Assembly: GCA_910584965.1 (NCBI GenBank)
Contig: CAJUDZ010000009.1
Span: 1-64,000 of the forward strand
Reading direction: 5' to 3'
Length of the DNA stretch: 64,000 nucleotides
Source: an uncultured Lachnospiraceae bacterium
GTDB lineage: Bacteria > Bacillota > Clostridia > Lachnospirales > Lachnospiraceae
A program made the translations under genes and the position numbers. The notes under the pieces were generated by a model. The model made no database searches. It saw nothing but the letters and a program-made list of their open reading frames with translations, and was not told the DNA's origin. Below are positions 9,877 through 18,333 of the stretch, in pieces (within the stretch, counting starts at the first letter, position 1; the number at the start of each line of letters is the position of its first letter).

Positions 9877-10821
9877 TTAGTATAATGCGTAGTCCGGATT
9901 GACTTTTTTCACCAGCTTGTTACAAAGCGTGATTGTCACCAGACACAGAATCGACTGATAAAGGCCTGCCGCCGCAGATACGCCGATGTCTCCCGTATCA
10001 ATTAACAGACGGAATACATAGGTGTCGATAATATCCGTCATCGGCTGTAAAAGGGCGCTGCTCTTCACGGTCTGGTAGAACAGTCCGAAATCTCCGCGGA
10101 AAATATTTCCGATCGCGAGCAGTACCATAATCATCATGGTCGGTTTCAGGGACGGAATGGTCAGATAGCGGATTCTCTGCCATGCGTTGGCGCCGTCGAT
10201 TGCCGCCGCCTCGAACATTTCCTGATCCAGCCCCGTAATCGCCGCCAGATAAACGACAGAGCCATACCCGGTTCCTTTCCAGAGTTTTAAGAAGATCAGT
10301 ACCGGCGGCCATGCGCCCGGCGTATTATAAAGATCGAAGGGATTCATTCCGAGCCATGTCAGAATATGGTTGAATACACCTCTTTCGTAATTGAAAATGT
10401 TATACATGATCGCACCTGCGACTACCCAGCTGATAAAGTAAGGCAGAAACATGAAAGACTGCGCAATTTTTTTGAAATACTTGTTCATCAGCTCGTTCAG
10501 CAGTATCGCGCTTCCCATCTCACAGACAACGCCCAGAGCGATAAATGCAATATTATATAGCAGCGTGTTGCGCGTAACCTGTCCGAGTTTTCCCGAAATC
10601 AGGAGCGCCTTAAAGTTGCTGAGTCCGTTCCAGGGGGAACCGTAAATGCCTCCCGCATACTGGTATTTCTTGAATGCCAGAACAATGCCCGTCATCGGTA
10701 TGTAATTGAATAAAATAACATAAATCAATGCCGGCGACAGCATCAGGAGCAGCATCCAGTGTTTTTTGACCGTCTTCAGAAACGGCGTTTTATACCGCTT
10801 TGTTTCCGCTTTCTTTTTCAT
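9877..10821 (-). CDS. ABC transporter permease, LplB type
   Basis: First gene of the galactan operon, 314 residues. A basic cytoplasmic N-terminus (MKKKAETKRYKTPFLKTVKKH) is followed by six predicted membrane segments and an EAA loop (EMFEAAAIDGANAWQRI). It ends in VNPDYALY, typical of LplB/YtcQ-operon permeases. AAGGGAGAAGG lies just before the ATG. It partners with the downstream permease to import oligosaccharides delivered by the lipoprotein encoded at 7230-8903. Confidence 0.9.
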   Translation of the reverse strand: MKKKAETKRYKTPFLKTVKKHWMLLLMLSPALIYVILFNYIPMTGIVLAFKKYQYAGGIYGSPWNGLSNFKALLISGKLGQVTRNTLLYNIAFIALGVVCEMGSAILLNELMNKYFKKIAQSFMFLPYFISWVVAGAIMYNIFNYERGVFNHILTWLGMNPFDLYNTPGAWPPVLIFLKLWKGTGYGSVVYLAAITGLDQEMFEAAAIDGANAWQRIRYLTIPSLKPTMMIMVLLAIGNIFRGDFGLFYQTVKSSALLQPMTDIIDTYVFRLLIDTGDIGVSAAAGLYQSILCLVTITLCNKLVKKVNPDYALY

Positions 10822-10871
10822 AAAACCTTCTCCCTTTCCGAATCACCGCGCTTTCCCCATCCTTTTTTGAA

Positions 10872-10889
10872 CAACTCGCAGTTGCGCAC
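10872..10889. promoter_or_regulatory. Operator-like palindrome, proximal copy
   Basis: CAACTCGCAGTTGCGCAC contains the perfect inverted repeat CAACT-CGC-AGTTG and shares AGTTGCGCAC with the element at 11033-11052. It lies between the candidate promoter and the first permease gene, about 160 bp from the second copy. A LacI-family regulator is encoded in the same operon. Function is inferred from symmetry, repetition and position. Confidence 0.45.
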
Positions 10890-10939
10890 CGTGATTCTTC
10901 ATTTTTTGTTAATATTTATAAAAAAAACTTTATAAATTA

Positions 10940-10968
10940 ATTATAAATAAAATAGTGCACAAAAACTA
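10940..10968 (-). promoter_or_regulatory. Candidate promoter of the galactan operon
   Basis: On the minus strand a perfect TATAAT (10940-10945) is preceded by 17 bases and a weak TAGTTT in the -35 position. A poor -35 box would suit a regulated promoter. It lies about 120 bp upstream of the first permease gene, between the two palindromes. Confidence 0.4.
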
Positions 10969-11032
10969 TTGACCACCCCTTAGAAAAACGCTAAAAACTG
11001 TTGTGAAGTATAAACAATTTTGACGCTTTTTT

Positions 11033-11052
11033 GTGCAACTTTAGTTGCGCAC
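11033..11052. promoter_or_regulatory. Operator-like palindrome, distal copy
   Basis: GTGCAAC-TTTA-GTTGCGCAC is a near-perfect inverted repeat (one mismatch between arms) and shares the right half AGTTGCGCAC with the element at 10872-10889. Two copies flanking a candidate promoter fit LacI-type repression, possibly with looping. This is inference. Confidence 0.45.
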
Positions 11053-11094
11053 TCTCGAAAAAGGCCGTAATATAGCCATTTTTTGAGCATACAA

Positions 11095-11127
11095 AAAAGA
11101 GACTGTCAATATTGAACAGTCTCTTTT
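11095..11127 (-). terminator. Rho-independent terminator of glgP
   Basis: A perfect 12-bp stem (AAAAGAGACTGT against ACAGTCTCTTTT) with a 9-base loop, followed on the minus strand by a run of T. It lies 63 bp after the glgP stop and separates glgP from the galactan operon. Confidence 0.88.
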
Positions 11128-11190
11128 CCGATTACATCTTCTATTCTGTTTTAAACAGTTCGTTTTGCTAAATACCGATACCTGTACCGC

Positions 11191-13668
11191 TTATTTCGCT
11201 GTTTTTTCAGGAATAACCACCTTGTCCAGTTTCCAGATATCATCCACATATTCCTGAATGGTTCTGTCGGAAGTAAACTTGCCGGAACATGCCACATTCA
11301 GGATAGCGCTTCTCGCCCAGCCCTTTTCATCCCGGTACGCCGCTTCTACTTTCCGCTGCGCTTCCGCATAGGGTTTGAAGTCTTTCAGAATGAAATAGGT
11401 ATCCGCTTTCGAGGTGCTCTGCGTATTTAACAGAGAATTATATAATGTTCTGAACAGTTCCGTATCATTCCGCGAATATGTACCGTTAATCAGCTGCATC
11501 AGCACTTTTCTGATATCGGGGTCATTGTTGAAAATATCCATCGGGCTGTAACCGCCGTAATTTTCATAGCGGATTACCTCGTCGGAGCTCAGGCCGAAGA
11601 TAAACGCATTTTCTTCGCCAACCTCTTCCACGATCTCCACATTCGCACCATCCATCGTGCCGATCGTCAGCGCACCGTTTAACATAAACTTCATATTACC
11701 CGTACCGGACGCTTCCTTGCTTGCAGTAGAGATCTGTTCCGATACATCCGCCGCCGCAAAAATCATCTCCGCATTGGATACGCGGTAGTTTTCGATAAAT
11801 ACGACCTTAATCTTGCCGTTGATGCCGGCATCGTTATTGATAACGTCCGCCACCGCATTGATCAGCTTGATGGTCAGCTTCGCATTCCGATAGCCTGCCG
11901 CGGCTTTCGCGCCGAAAATAAAGGTTCTCGGATAGAAGTTCATATCCGGATGCTCTTTTAACTCATTGTACAGGTACATGACATGCAGAATATTCAACAG
12001 CTGACGCTTATACTCATGAAGTCTCTTAACCTGTACGTCGAAAATCGAACGGGGATCTACCTGTACGCCGTTATGCTCCAGAATATATTTGGCCAGACGC
12101 ACTTTGTTCTGATATTTGATATTCATGAACTCCTGCTGTGCCTTTTCGTCATCCGCGTAGATTTTCAGTTTATTGATCTTCGGAAGATCGGTAATCCAGT
12201 CATCGCCCACATGTGCCGTTACCCAGTCCGCAAGAAGCGGGTTTCCGTGTAACAGGAATCTTCTCTGGGTAATGCCGTTTGTCTTGTTGTTGAATTTCTC
12301 CGGCATCATCTCATAGAAATCTTTCAATTCCTGATTCTTCAGGATTTCCGTATGTAATCTCGCTACGCCGTTTACAGAATAACCGGCCGCGATTGCAAGG
12401 TGCGCCATCTTCACCTGGCCGTCATAAATAATTGCCATCTTACGCACTTTTTCCTGGTTGCCCGGATACATCTGCTCGATGCGAGCCACAAATCTGCGGT
12501 TGATCTCTTCCACGATCTGGTATACACGGGGAAGCAGTCTGGAAAACAGCTCGATCGGCCATTTTTCAAGCGCTTCTGCCATGATCGTATGATTCGTATA
12601 AGCGCAGGTCTTTGTCGTAACTTCCCATGCTTCTTCCCATGTCAGATAATAATCGTCCATCAGGATACGCATCAGCTCTGCGATCGCAACCGTCGGATGG
12701 GTATCGTTTAACTGGAACGTTACTTTCTCATGGAATTTTCTGATATCGTCATGCTTCCTCATATATTTTTCCACGGCTTCCTGTACGGACGCGGAAATAA
12801 AGAAATACTGCTGTTTTAAGCGCAGTTCCTTGCCTGCGTAATGATTATCGTTCGGATAAAGCACTTCCACAATATTTCTCGCAAGATTCTCCTGCTCTAC
12901 CGCCTTATGATAATCACCTTTATCAAAAGAGTCCAGATGGAAGCACTCTACCGGCTCCGCATCCCAGATACGAAGCGTATTGACGATGCCGTTGCCATAA
13001 CCGACAATCGGAATATCATAGGGAATCGCCCGTACCGACTGATAGCCTTCCTGTCTGAAATTGCTTCTGCCGTTTTCGTCCACATAAACATTGACATAGC
13101 CGCCAAATTTTACTTCTTTCGTATACTCCGGTCTGCGCAGTTCGAACGGATTACCGTCCTTTAACCAATCGTCCGGCGCTTCGATCTGATATCCGTCCCG
13201 GATCACCTGTTTGAACATCCCGTAGCGATAACGGATACCACATCCATACGCCGCATATCCAAGCGTCGCCAGAGAGTCGAGGAAGCAGGCCGCCAGTCTT
13301 CCAAGACCGCCGTTTCCAAGCGCCGCATCCGGTTCCTGGTCTTCTATGATATTGATATCAATGCCGAGTTCCGCCAGCGCATCTTTAAACACTTCATATG
13401 CACCCAGATTAATCATATTGTTGCCGAGAGCACGTCCCATCAGAAATTCCATCGACAGATAATAGACCATCTTGGGATCCTGTTTGTCATACTCCTTCTG
13501 GCTCGCCAGCCACTGGTCCACAATCGCATCTTTTACCGCATAAGATACCGCCTGAAAGACCTGCTGGTCGGTCGCCTCCTCCAATGTTTTCCGGTAAAGC
13601 GTCTTCACATTATAAAGCACGCTTCTCTTAAACATCTCAGTATCGAACTTCATCGCTTTCTTTTGCAT
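11191..13668 (-). CDS. glgP: Glycogen/maltodextrin phosphorylase
   Basis: An 825-residue GT35 phosphorylase, the normal family length. It releases glucose-1-phosphate from the non-reducing ends of alpha-1,4-glucans in the cytoplasm. Signatures: YYLSMEFLMGRALGNN, ALGNGGLGRLAACFLDS, and the PLP-binding segment EASGTGNMKFMLNGAL with its Lys, followed by GTMDGANVEI. AAGGAGG precedes the ATG at 13668. It stands alone between the ileS gene and a strong terminator. With glgC-glgD at 39447-41836 it covers turnover and precursor synthesis of glycogen; glycogen synthase and branching enzyme are not in the window. Confidence 0.95.
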   Translation of the reverse strand: MQKKAMKFDTEMFKRSVLYNVKTLYRKTLEEATDQQVFQAVSYAVKDAIVDQWLASQKEYDKQDPKMVYYLSMEFLMGRALGNNMINLGAYEVFKDALAELGIDINIIEDQEPDAALGNGGLGRLAACFLDSLATLGYAAYGCGIRYRYGMFKQVIRDGYQIEAPDDWLKDGNPFELRRPEYTKEVKFGGYVNVYVDENGRSNFRQEGYQSVRAIPYDIPIVGYGNGIVNTLRIWDAEPVECFHLDSFDKGDYHKAVEQENLARNIVEVLYPNDNHYAGKELRLKQQYFFISASVQEAVEKYMRKHDDIRKFHEKVTFQLNDTHPTVAIAELMRILMDDYYLTWEEAWEVTTKTCAYTNHTIMAEALEKWPIELFSRLLPRVYQIVEEINRRFVARIEQMYPGNQEKVRKMAIIYDGQVKMAHLAIAAGYSVNGVARLHTEILKNQELKDFYEMMPEKFNNKTNGITQRRFLLHGNPLLADWVTAHVGDDWITDLPKINKLKIYADDEKAQQEFMNIKYQNKVRLAKYILEHNGVQVDPRSIFDVQVKRLHEYKRQLLNILHVMYLYNELKEHPDMNFYPRTFIFGAKAAAGYRNAKLTIKLINAVADVINNDAGINGKIKVVFIENYRVSNAEMIFAAADVSEQISTASKEASGTGNMKFMLNGALTIGTMDGANVEIVEEVGEENAFIFGLSSDEVIRYENYGGYSPMDIFNNDPDIRKVLMQLINGTYSRNDTELFRTLYNSLLNTQSTSKADTYFILKDFKPYAEAQRKVEAAYRDEKGWARSAILNVACSGKFTSDRTIQEYVDDIWKLDKVVIPEKTAK

Positions 13669-13721
13669 TTATCTGCCTCCTTCATATCTGATTACATGAT
13701 TTTTGACTAAACAGTGCCGTT

Positions 13722-13871
13722 TTTTCTCTTTGCGCTCTCATTTCCCGGAAGTTGCTGCAAGCAACTTTCAGCTCAGCGGGGATGCCTTTTCTCTTTGCGC
13801 TCTTACTTCCATCGGAAGTTGCTGCAAGCAACTTTCAGCTCAGCGGAGACGCTTTTACTCCGCTGAGCTTA
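13722..13871. repeat. Tandem palindromic intergenic repeat (two units of 64-66 bp)
   Basis: Units at 13722-13785 and 13787-13852 share TTTTCTCTTTGCGCTCT, a perfect hairpin AAGTTGCT-GCA-AGCAACTT, and CAGCTCAGCGG. The second unit is followed by the inverse CTCCGCTGAGC, giving a further 11-bp stem with GCTCAGCGGAG (13839-13870). It lies downstream of ileS and upstream of glgP, both on the minus strand, so it may also serve as the ileS transcript end, though there is no clean T run. The form resembles REP-type elements. Confidence 0.7.
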
Positions 13872-13935
13872 TTATATCGCTATTTTCCATTTTTGACTAC
13901 TATCAATCTGCTCAAATTATCATCCGGCGGAATTT

Positions 13936-16900
13936 TCAGATCTTCTCCACGCCGATCACAACCTTTTCGCCGTTCACGTTCCACTCTTTTGACACAGCCA
14001 GGCTCTCATTTTCCACAATGCTTTCCGCCAGCACTTTTCCGGCAATCATTGCTTCATTTTTCCGAACAATCCCGGCTATCCTGGAGTTCCCGCAGATAGA
14101 TACGCTGATATGGTCCATGACCTCGAAATCTGCCTCTTTGCGCATTGTCTGGATTTTGCTGATCACTTCGTATACAAAACCTTCCTCGACCAGCTCTTCC
14201 GACAGATTGGTGTCGAGCACGACGGTCAGATGATTATCGGCCTCTGACACGTAACCTTCCTTCTGTGCCATCTCGATCAGCAGATCTTCTTTGGCCAGTT
14301 CGACTTCCACGCCGCCCACGTCAAATCTCAGAGCGCCTTTTTCATTCAGCTCATCCATTGCCGCATTACCGTCCACGCCGCCGAGATATTTCTGAATGCC
14401 GCCAAGCTGTTTGCCGTATTTAGGCCCCACTGTACGAAGCTGCGGCTTAAAGCTGTAACTCGTAAAGGCTCTGACGTCATCCGTGAACTGAATTTCTTTT
14501 ACGTTCAGCTCGTCTTTGATAATGTCCTGATAAAAACTGCCAAGCGTCTGTTCCGCTTTGACAAACATCATTCCGATCGGCTGACGGTTCTTGATATTTG
14601 CCGCATTTCTGGCCGCACGTCCCATCACAACGATTCCCAGCACTTCTTCCATCGCTTTTTCCAGATCTTTATCGATCAGTTTTTCATCCGATACGGGGAA
14701 ATCGCATAAATGAATGCTCTCCGGCGCTTCTTTGTCGATGCTCTTTACCAGATTCAGATAAATTTCTTCTGTCATAAAGGGCACCATAGGCGCGGCGCAT
14801 TTGCTGATCGTCACAAGGGCCGTATACAAAGTCATGTAGGCGTTGATCTTATCCTGTTCCATTCCTTTTGCCCAGAAACGCTCTCTGCTTCTTCTTACAT
14901 ACCAGTTGCTCATTTCATCCACGAAATTATCCAGAACGCGGGCCGCTTCCGGTATTTTATATTCATTCAGATTATCGTCCACTTCTTTTACGGCCGTATT
15001 CAGTTTGGACAAAAGCCACTTGTCCATGACCGGAAGTTTCTCATAATCCAGCGTATATTTTGTCGCATCAAAATTGTCGATATTCGCATACAGGACGAAA
15101 AAAGCATAGGTATTCCACAGCGTGCCGAGGAACTTCCGCTGTCCTTCCTGCACCGCCTTGCCGTGGAAACGGTTCGGAAGCCAGGGGGCGGAATTGATAT
15201 AGAAATACCAGCGGATTGCGTCCGCGCCATATGTTGCGAGCGCGTCAAACGGATCGACCGCATTTCCTTTCGACTTGGACATCTTCTGTCCGTTCTCATC
15301 CTGGATATGACCGAGCACAAGAACGTTCTCAAAAGGCGCCTTGTTGAACAACAGCGTGGATTCCGCCATCAGAGAATAGAACCATCCTCTTGTCTGATCC
15401 ACCGCTTCCGAAATAAACTGCGCCGGGAACTGGCTCTCAAACAGTTCCCTGTTTTCAAACGGATAATGATGCTGTGCAAACGGCATCGCGCCGGAGTCAA
15501 ACCAGCAGTCAATTACTTCCGGTACACGCTTCATTGTCTTACCGCATTTCGGACAGGGAACCGCGATTTCATCGATATATGGCCTGTGCAGTTCCACCGT
15601 TTCCGCTGCCGGATTGCCGCTCATCTCCGCAAGCTCCGCGCGGGAACCGATAGATTCCATATGGCCGCAGTCCCCGCATTCCCATACGTTAAGCGGCGTA
15701 CCCCAGTAACGGTTTCTGGAAATGCCCCAGTCCTGGATATTTTCCAGCCAGTTGCCGAAACGTCCCTCGCCGATGGATTCGGGAATCCAGTTCACGGTCT
15801 TATTGTTGCGTACCAGATCATCGCGGACCGCCGTCATCTTAATAAACCAGGACTCGCGCGCATAATAGATTAACGGCGTGTCACAGCGCCAGCAGAACGG
15901 ATAATCATGCTCAAACTTCGGCGCGTCAAATAATTTTCCTTCTTTATCCAGATCTTTCAGGATTTCCGGATCCGCCTTTTTCACAAACATTCCTGCATAG
16001 GCGGTCTCTTCCGTCATTTCACCCTTGCCGTTTACAAACTGTACAAAAGGCAGATCGTATTTGCGCCCAACCTGGGCATCGTCTTCACCGAACGCCGGCG
16101 CGATGTGAACGATACCGGTACCGTCGGTCATCGTAACGTAATTGTCGCATGTCACAAAATGCGCTTTTTTATGCTGCTTCGCCGCCGCTTCCCCCGCATA
16201 GGCGAACAAAGGCTCATACTCCTTATATTCCAGATCGGTTCCCACATAGTTTTCCAGCACCTCATACGCCGGTTTTTCTTCCTCTGAAAGCTTGCCGAGC
16301 ACTTTGTCAAGAAGCGCCTGTGCCATATAGTATACATAGCCGTCCGCCGCCTTAACCTTCACATAGCTCTCCTGAGGATTCACACAGAGCGCCACATTGG
16401 AAGGCAGCGTCCAGGGCGTGGTCGTCCACGCGAGGAAATACGCGTCCTCTCCAACTACCTTGAAGCGCACTACCGCGGAACGCTCCTTAACCGCTTTATA
16501 CCCCTGCGCTACTTCATGGGAAGACAGCGGGGTTCCGCAGCGCGGGCAGTAAGGCACGATCTTGAATCCTTTATACAAAAGCCCTTTTTCCCAAATCTGT
16601 TTCAAAGCCCACCATTCGGACTCGATAAAACTATCGTGATAAGTCACATAAGGATCGTCCATATCCGCCCAGAATCCGACTGTTCTTGAAAAATCTTCCC
16701 ACATGCCTTTATACTTCCAGACAGAATCCTTACATTTGCCGATAAAAGGGTCAAGGCCATATTCCTCAATCTGTTCCTTTCCGTCCAGCCCAAGCAGTTT
16801 CTCCACTTCCAGCTCAACCGGAAGTCCGTGGGTATCCCAGCCTGCCTTCCGGGGCACCATATATCCCTTCATCGTGCGGTATCGGGGAACCATATCCTTG

Positions 16901-17091
16901 ATGACACGGGTCAGAACATGACCGATATGGGGCTTTCCATTCGCGGTCGGCGGCCCGTCATAAAAGGTATAGGTCGGCCCATCCTTCCTTGCATCCATGC
17001 TCTTCGTAAAAATATCATTTTCTTTCCAGAACAGTTCCACTTCTTTTTCTCTGTCCACAAAATTCAAACTGGTATCGACTTTCTGATACAT
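13936..17091 (-). CDS. ileS: Isoleucyl-tRNA synthetase, type 2-like
   Basis: Charges tRNA-Ile with isoleucine. About 1051 residues from the second of two adjacent ATGs (17091), which has GGAGGG six bases upstream. Class I signatures: the HIGH motif in ANGKPHIGHVLTR near residue 57 and KMSKSKGN near residue 604. CPRCGTPLSSHEV and CPKCGKTMKRVPEV are Cys pairs likely to bind zinc. The N-terminus NFVDREKEVELFWKENDIF and the overall pattern are those of the eukaryote-like type 2 enzymes, several of which are insensitive to mupirocin; resistance here is inference. Expression is controlled by the T-box leader at 17125-17390. Confidence 0.93.
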   Translation of the reverse strand: MYQKVDTSLNFVDREKEVELFWKENDIFTKSMDARKDGPTYTFYDGPPTANGKPHIGHVLTRVIKDMVPRYRTMKGYMVPRKAGWDTHGLPVELEVEKLLGLDGKEQIEEYGLDPFIGKCKDSVWKYKGMWEDFSRTVGFWADMDDPYVTYHDSFIESEWWALKQIWEKGLLYKGFKIVPYCPRCGTPLSSHEVAQGYKAVKERSAVVRFKVVGEDAYFLAWTTTPWTLPSNVALCVNPQESYVKVKAADGYVYYMAQALLDKVLGKLSEEEKPAYEVLENYVGTDLEYKEYEPLFAYAGEAAAKQHKKAHFVTCDNYVTMTDGTGIVHIAPAFGEDDAQVGRKYDLPFVQFVNGKGEMTEETAYAGMFVKKADPEILKDLDKEGKLFDAPKFEHDYPFCWRCDTPLIYYARESWFIKMTAVRDDLVRNNKTVNWIPESIGEGRFGNWLENIQDWGISRNRYWGTPLNVWECGDCGHMESIGSRAELAEMSGNPAAETVELHRPYIDEIAVPCPKCGKTMKRVPEVIDCWFDSGAMPFAQHHYPFENRELFESQFPAQFISEAVDQTRGWFYSLMAESTLLFNKAPFENVLVLGHIQDENGQKMSKSKGNAVDPFDALATYGADAIRWYFYINSAPWLPNRFHGKAVQEGQRKFLGTLWNTYAFFVLYANIDNFDATKYTLDYEKLPVMDKWLLSKLNTAVKEVDDNLNEYKIPEAARVLDNFVDEMSNWYVRRSRERFWAKGMEQDKINAYMTLYTALVTISKCAAPMVPFMTEEIYLNLVKSIDKEAPESIHLCDFPVSDEKLIDKDLEKAMEEVLGIVVMGRAARNAANIKNRQPIGMMFVKAEQTLGSFYQDIIKDELNVKEIQFTDDVRAFTSYSFKPQLRTVGPKYGKQLGGIQKYLGGVDGNAAMDELNEKGALRFDVGGVEVELAKEDLLIEMAQKEGYVSEADNHLTVVLDTNLSEELVEEGFVYEVISKIQTMRKEADFEVMDHISVSICGNSRIAGIVRKNEAMIAGKVLAESIVENESLAVSKEWNVNGEKVVIGVEKI

Positions 17092-17124
17092 CATGAACCC
17101 TCCGTTTCTGTTGATTTAAAAAGT

Positions 17125-17390
17125 TAAAAAAAGCCTCGTCCCGTAAAGGGACAAGGCCATGCGCTCGTTATACCACCCGTTACAACGTACAAACCTCTCC
17201 CCATCTGTCGGGACGCGGTCTTATACGGTTTCCGGTAACGGCGGAATGCCGTCAGCCTCTACTGCCCTTTCGGGGTTCGGACCGAAGCTCGGAAGTGATC
17301 TTCCCCAAGTTCCTACTCATGCCGGTCTTGCACCGTCACCGGCTCGCTGTCATTTTTGAAAAATCGGGTACTGTCTTCTTCAATGCCTTT
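17125..17390 (-). ncRNA. T-box leader of ileS (tRNA-Ile responsive)
   Basis: Read on the minus strand, the leader shows the conserved stem I sequence AGCGAGCCGGTGACGGTG (17330-17350 region), a likely specifier ATC (Ile codon) at 17297-17299 followed by AC, the T-box region GGGTGGTATAACGAGC (17168-17180), and a terminator whose stem pairs GGCCTTGTCCC with GGGACGAGGC (17132-17158), followed by seven T. The UGGU of the T-box can pair with the ACCA end of tRNA-Ile with discriminator A. Uncharged tRNA-Ile should stabilise the antiterminator and allow ileS transcription. Confidence 0.92.
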
Positions 17391-17409
17391 GCATATAGAT
17401 ATCGGATTT

Positions 17410-17439
17410 ATTATAATATCAGTAAAATGCGGTTGTCAA
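17410..17439 (-). promoter_or_regulatory. Promoter of the T-box/ileS transcript
   Basis: Minus strand TTGACA (17434-17439), 18-base spacer, TATAAT (17410-17415): both boxes are perfect sigma-A consensus. It lies just upstream of the T-box leader and immediately after the end of the three-gene module. Confidence 0.9.
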
Positions 17440-17468
17440 GACGATTTATGGGTGGTTTTGGATGCTTT

Positions 17469-17900
17469 TCATGTAAAGTAAGGCCGGATTTGAAATTCCG
17501 TCTGTTCCCCGCGTTTTTCACTTACGAGTTCAAACAGATTTTCTTTGGTTGCAAACAGATTTCCCGGATTACGCCCGATAATAAGATACTGATTTTCATT
17601 ATCCAGCGAAATATATTTTCTTACTTCATCATCCAGTAAAATATCCGCATTATCAATAACGATCAATTTTCCTTTTGTCTGCCGGATAATTTCTCCAATA
17701 TCTTTCTGATAATCCAGATAATTTAAACACAAGATATTCCGGTCAAGCGCCATACATTCTTTCATAAAAGAAAAAGACGCGGTTTTTCCCGAAGCAGACT
17801 CTCCGGTCAAAATCGTAATATTATTTGTAAATATAAAATTAACTATATAAGAAGTATGAATCGTTGAAAAATGCTCCATAACCACCGGCTTACTTTTCAC
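17469..17900 (-). CDS. Small stand-alone P-loop ATPase of unknown function
   Basis: A protein of 143 residues starting with GTG at 17900 (an ATG seven codons later is an alternative). It has a Walker A motif GESASGKT near residue 35, a Walker B-like strand and acidic pair KLIVIDNADILLDDE near residue 80, and a sensor-like strand QYLIIGRNPGN. It is much shorter than a normal AAA or ABC ATPase, so this is a minimal nucleotide-binding domain that probably works with the two proteins encoded upstream. It overlaps the preceding gene by 11 bp. No terminator is visible after it and the ileS promoter follows directly. I do not recognise a named family. Confidence 0.75.
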   Translation of the reverse strand: MKSKPVVMEHFSTIHTSYIVNFIFTNNITILTGESASGKTASFSFMKECMALDRNILCLNYLDYQKDIGEIIRQTKGKLIVIDNADILLDDEVRKYISLDNENQYLIIGRNPGNLFATKENLFELVSEKRGEQTEFQIRPYFT

Positions 17901-18333
17901 TTTCCCACCACTCCTTCAAATCCTCATATTCCTCCATTACGCTGATCAAACCTTCCGAACATGCTCTGACGGAACCCATCCTGAACGGTATCATGGCATA
18001 ATCACTATACACCGCACCCTGTTCAAGCCCATACAATACTTCTAAAGCATTATCTCCGCACTCTTTTAAGCAAAATACCTTCTCCGGAAAATACATTACA
18101 TTTAAAACAGTTTTACATCCGGTAGACAAACGGTCGACATCTAAAATAGTGCCGCTAAATTTGGATAAAATCTGATACTTGCCAATCAGCTCTGTCTCAT
18201 CAATCTGTTTTACAATTTTTTTTGCCTGATCTTCCAGCTTTACAACCGTATTCTGATTAAAGAAAACATCATTTAGTTCAATATATTCCATATTTGGGGG
18301 TATATCTTCTTTTTTCTTATATATCGTAATCAA
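17890..18333 (-). CDS. Conserved protein, resembles DUF4869, in TOPRIM/ATPase module
   Basis: A 147-residue protein. It starts with TTG at 18333, overlapping the TGA of the previous gene (TTGA), and has GGAGG seven bases upstream, so translational coupling is likely. Visible features are a Leu-Ser-Thr-Gly-Cys-Lys-Thr stretch near residue 70, then NVMYFPEKVFCLKECGDNALEVL, and a C-terminal acidic helix (EEYEDLKEWWESEK). The pattern resembles the uncharacterised DUF4869 family from memory; this was not searched. No enzymatic motif is evident. Its position between the TOPRIM-like protein and the ATPase suggests a shared complex or pathway. Confidence 0.65.
   Translation of the reverse strand: MITIYKKKEDIPPNMEYIELNDVFFNQNTVVKLEDQAKKIVKQIDETELIGKYQILSKFSGTILDVDRLSTGCKTVLNVMYFPEKVFCLKECGDNALEVLYGLEQGAVYSDYAMIPFRMGSVRACSEGLISVMEEYEDLKEWWESEK

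Noticed and set aside
13722..13871. Possible CRISPR array
   Set aside because: Only two units directly adjacent without spacers; they are palindromic repeats.
14710..15873. 387-codon plus-strand open frame
   Set aside because: Antisense shadow of ileS; composition typical of reverse-strand translation.
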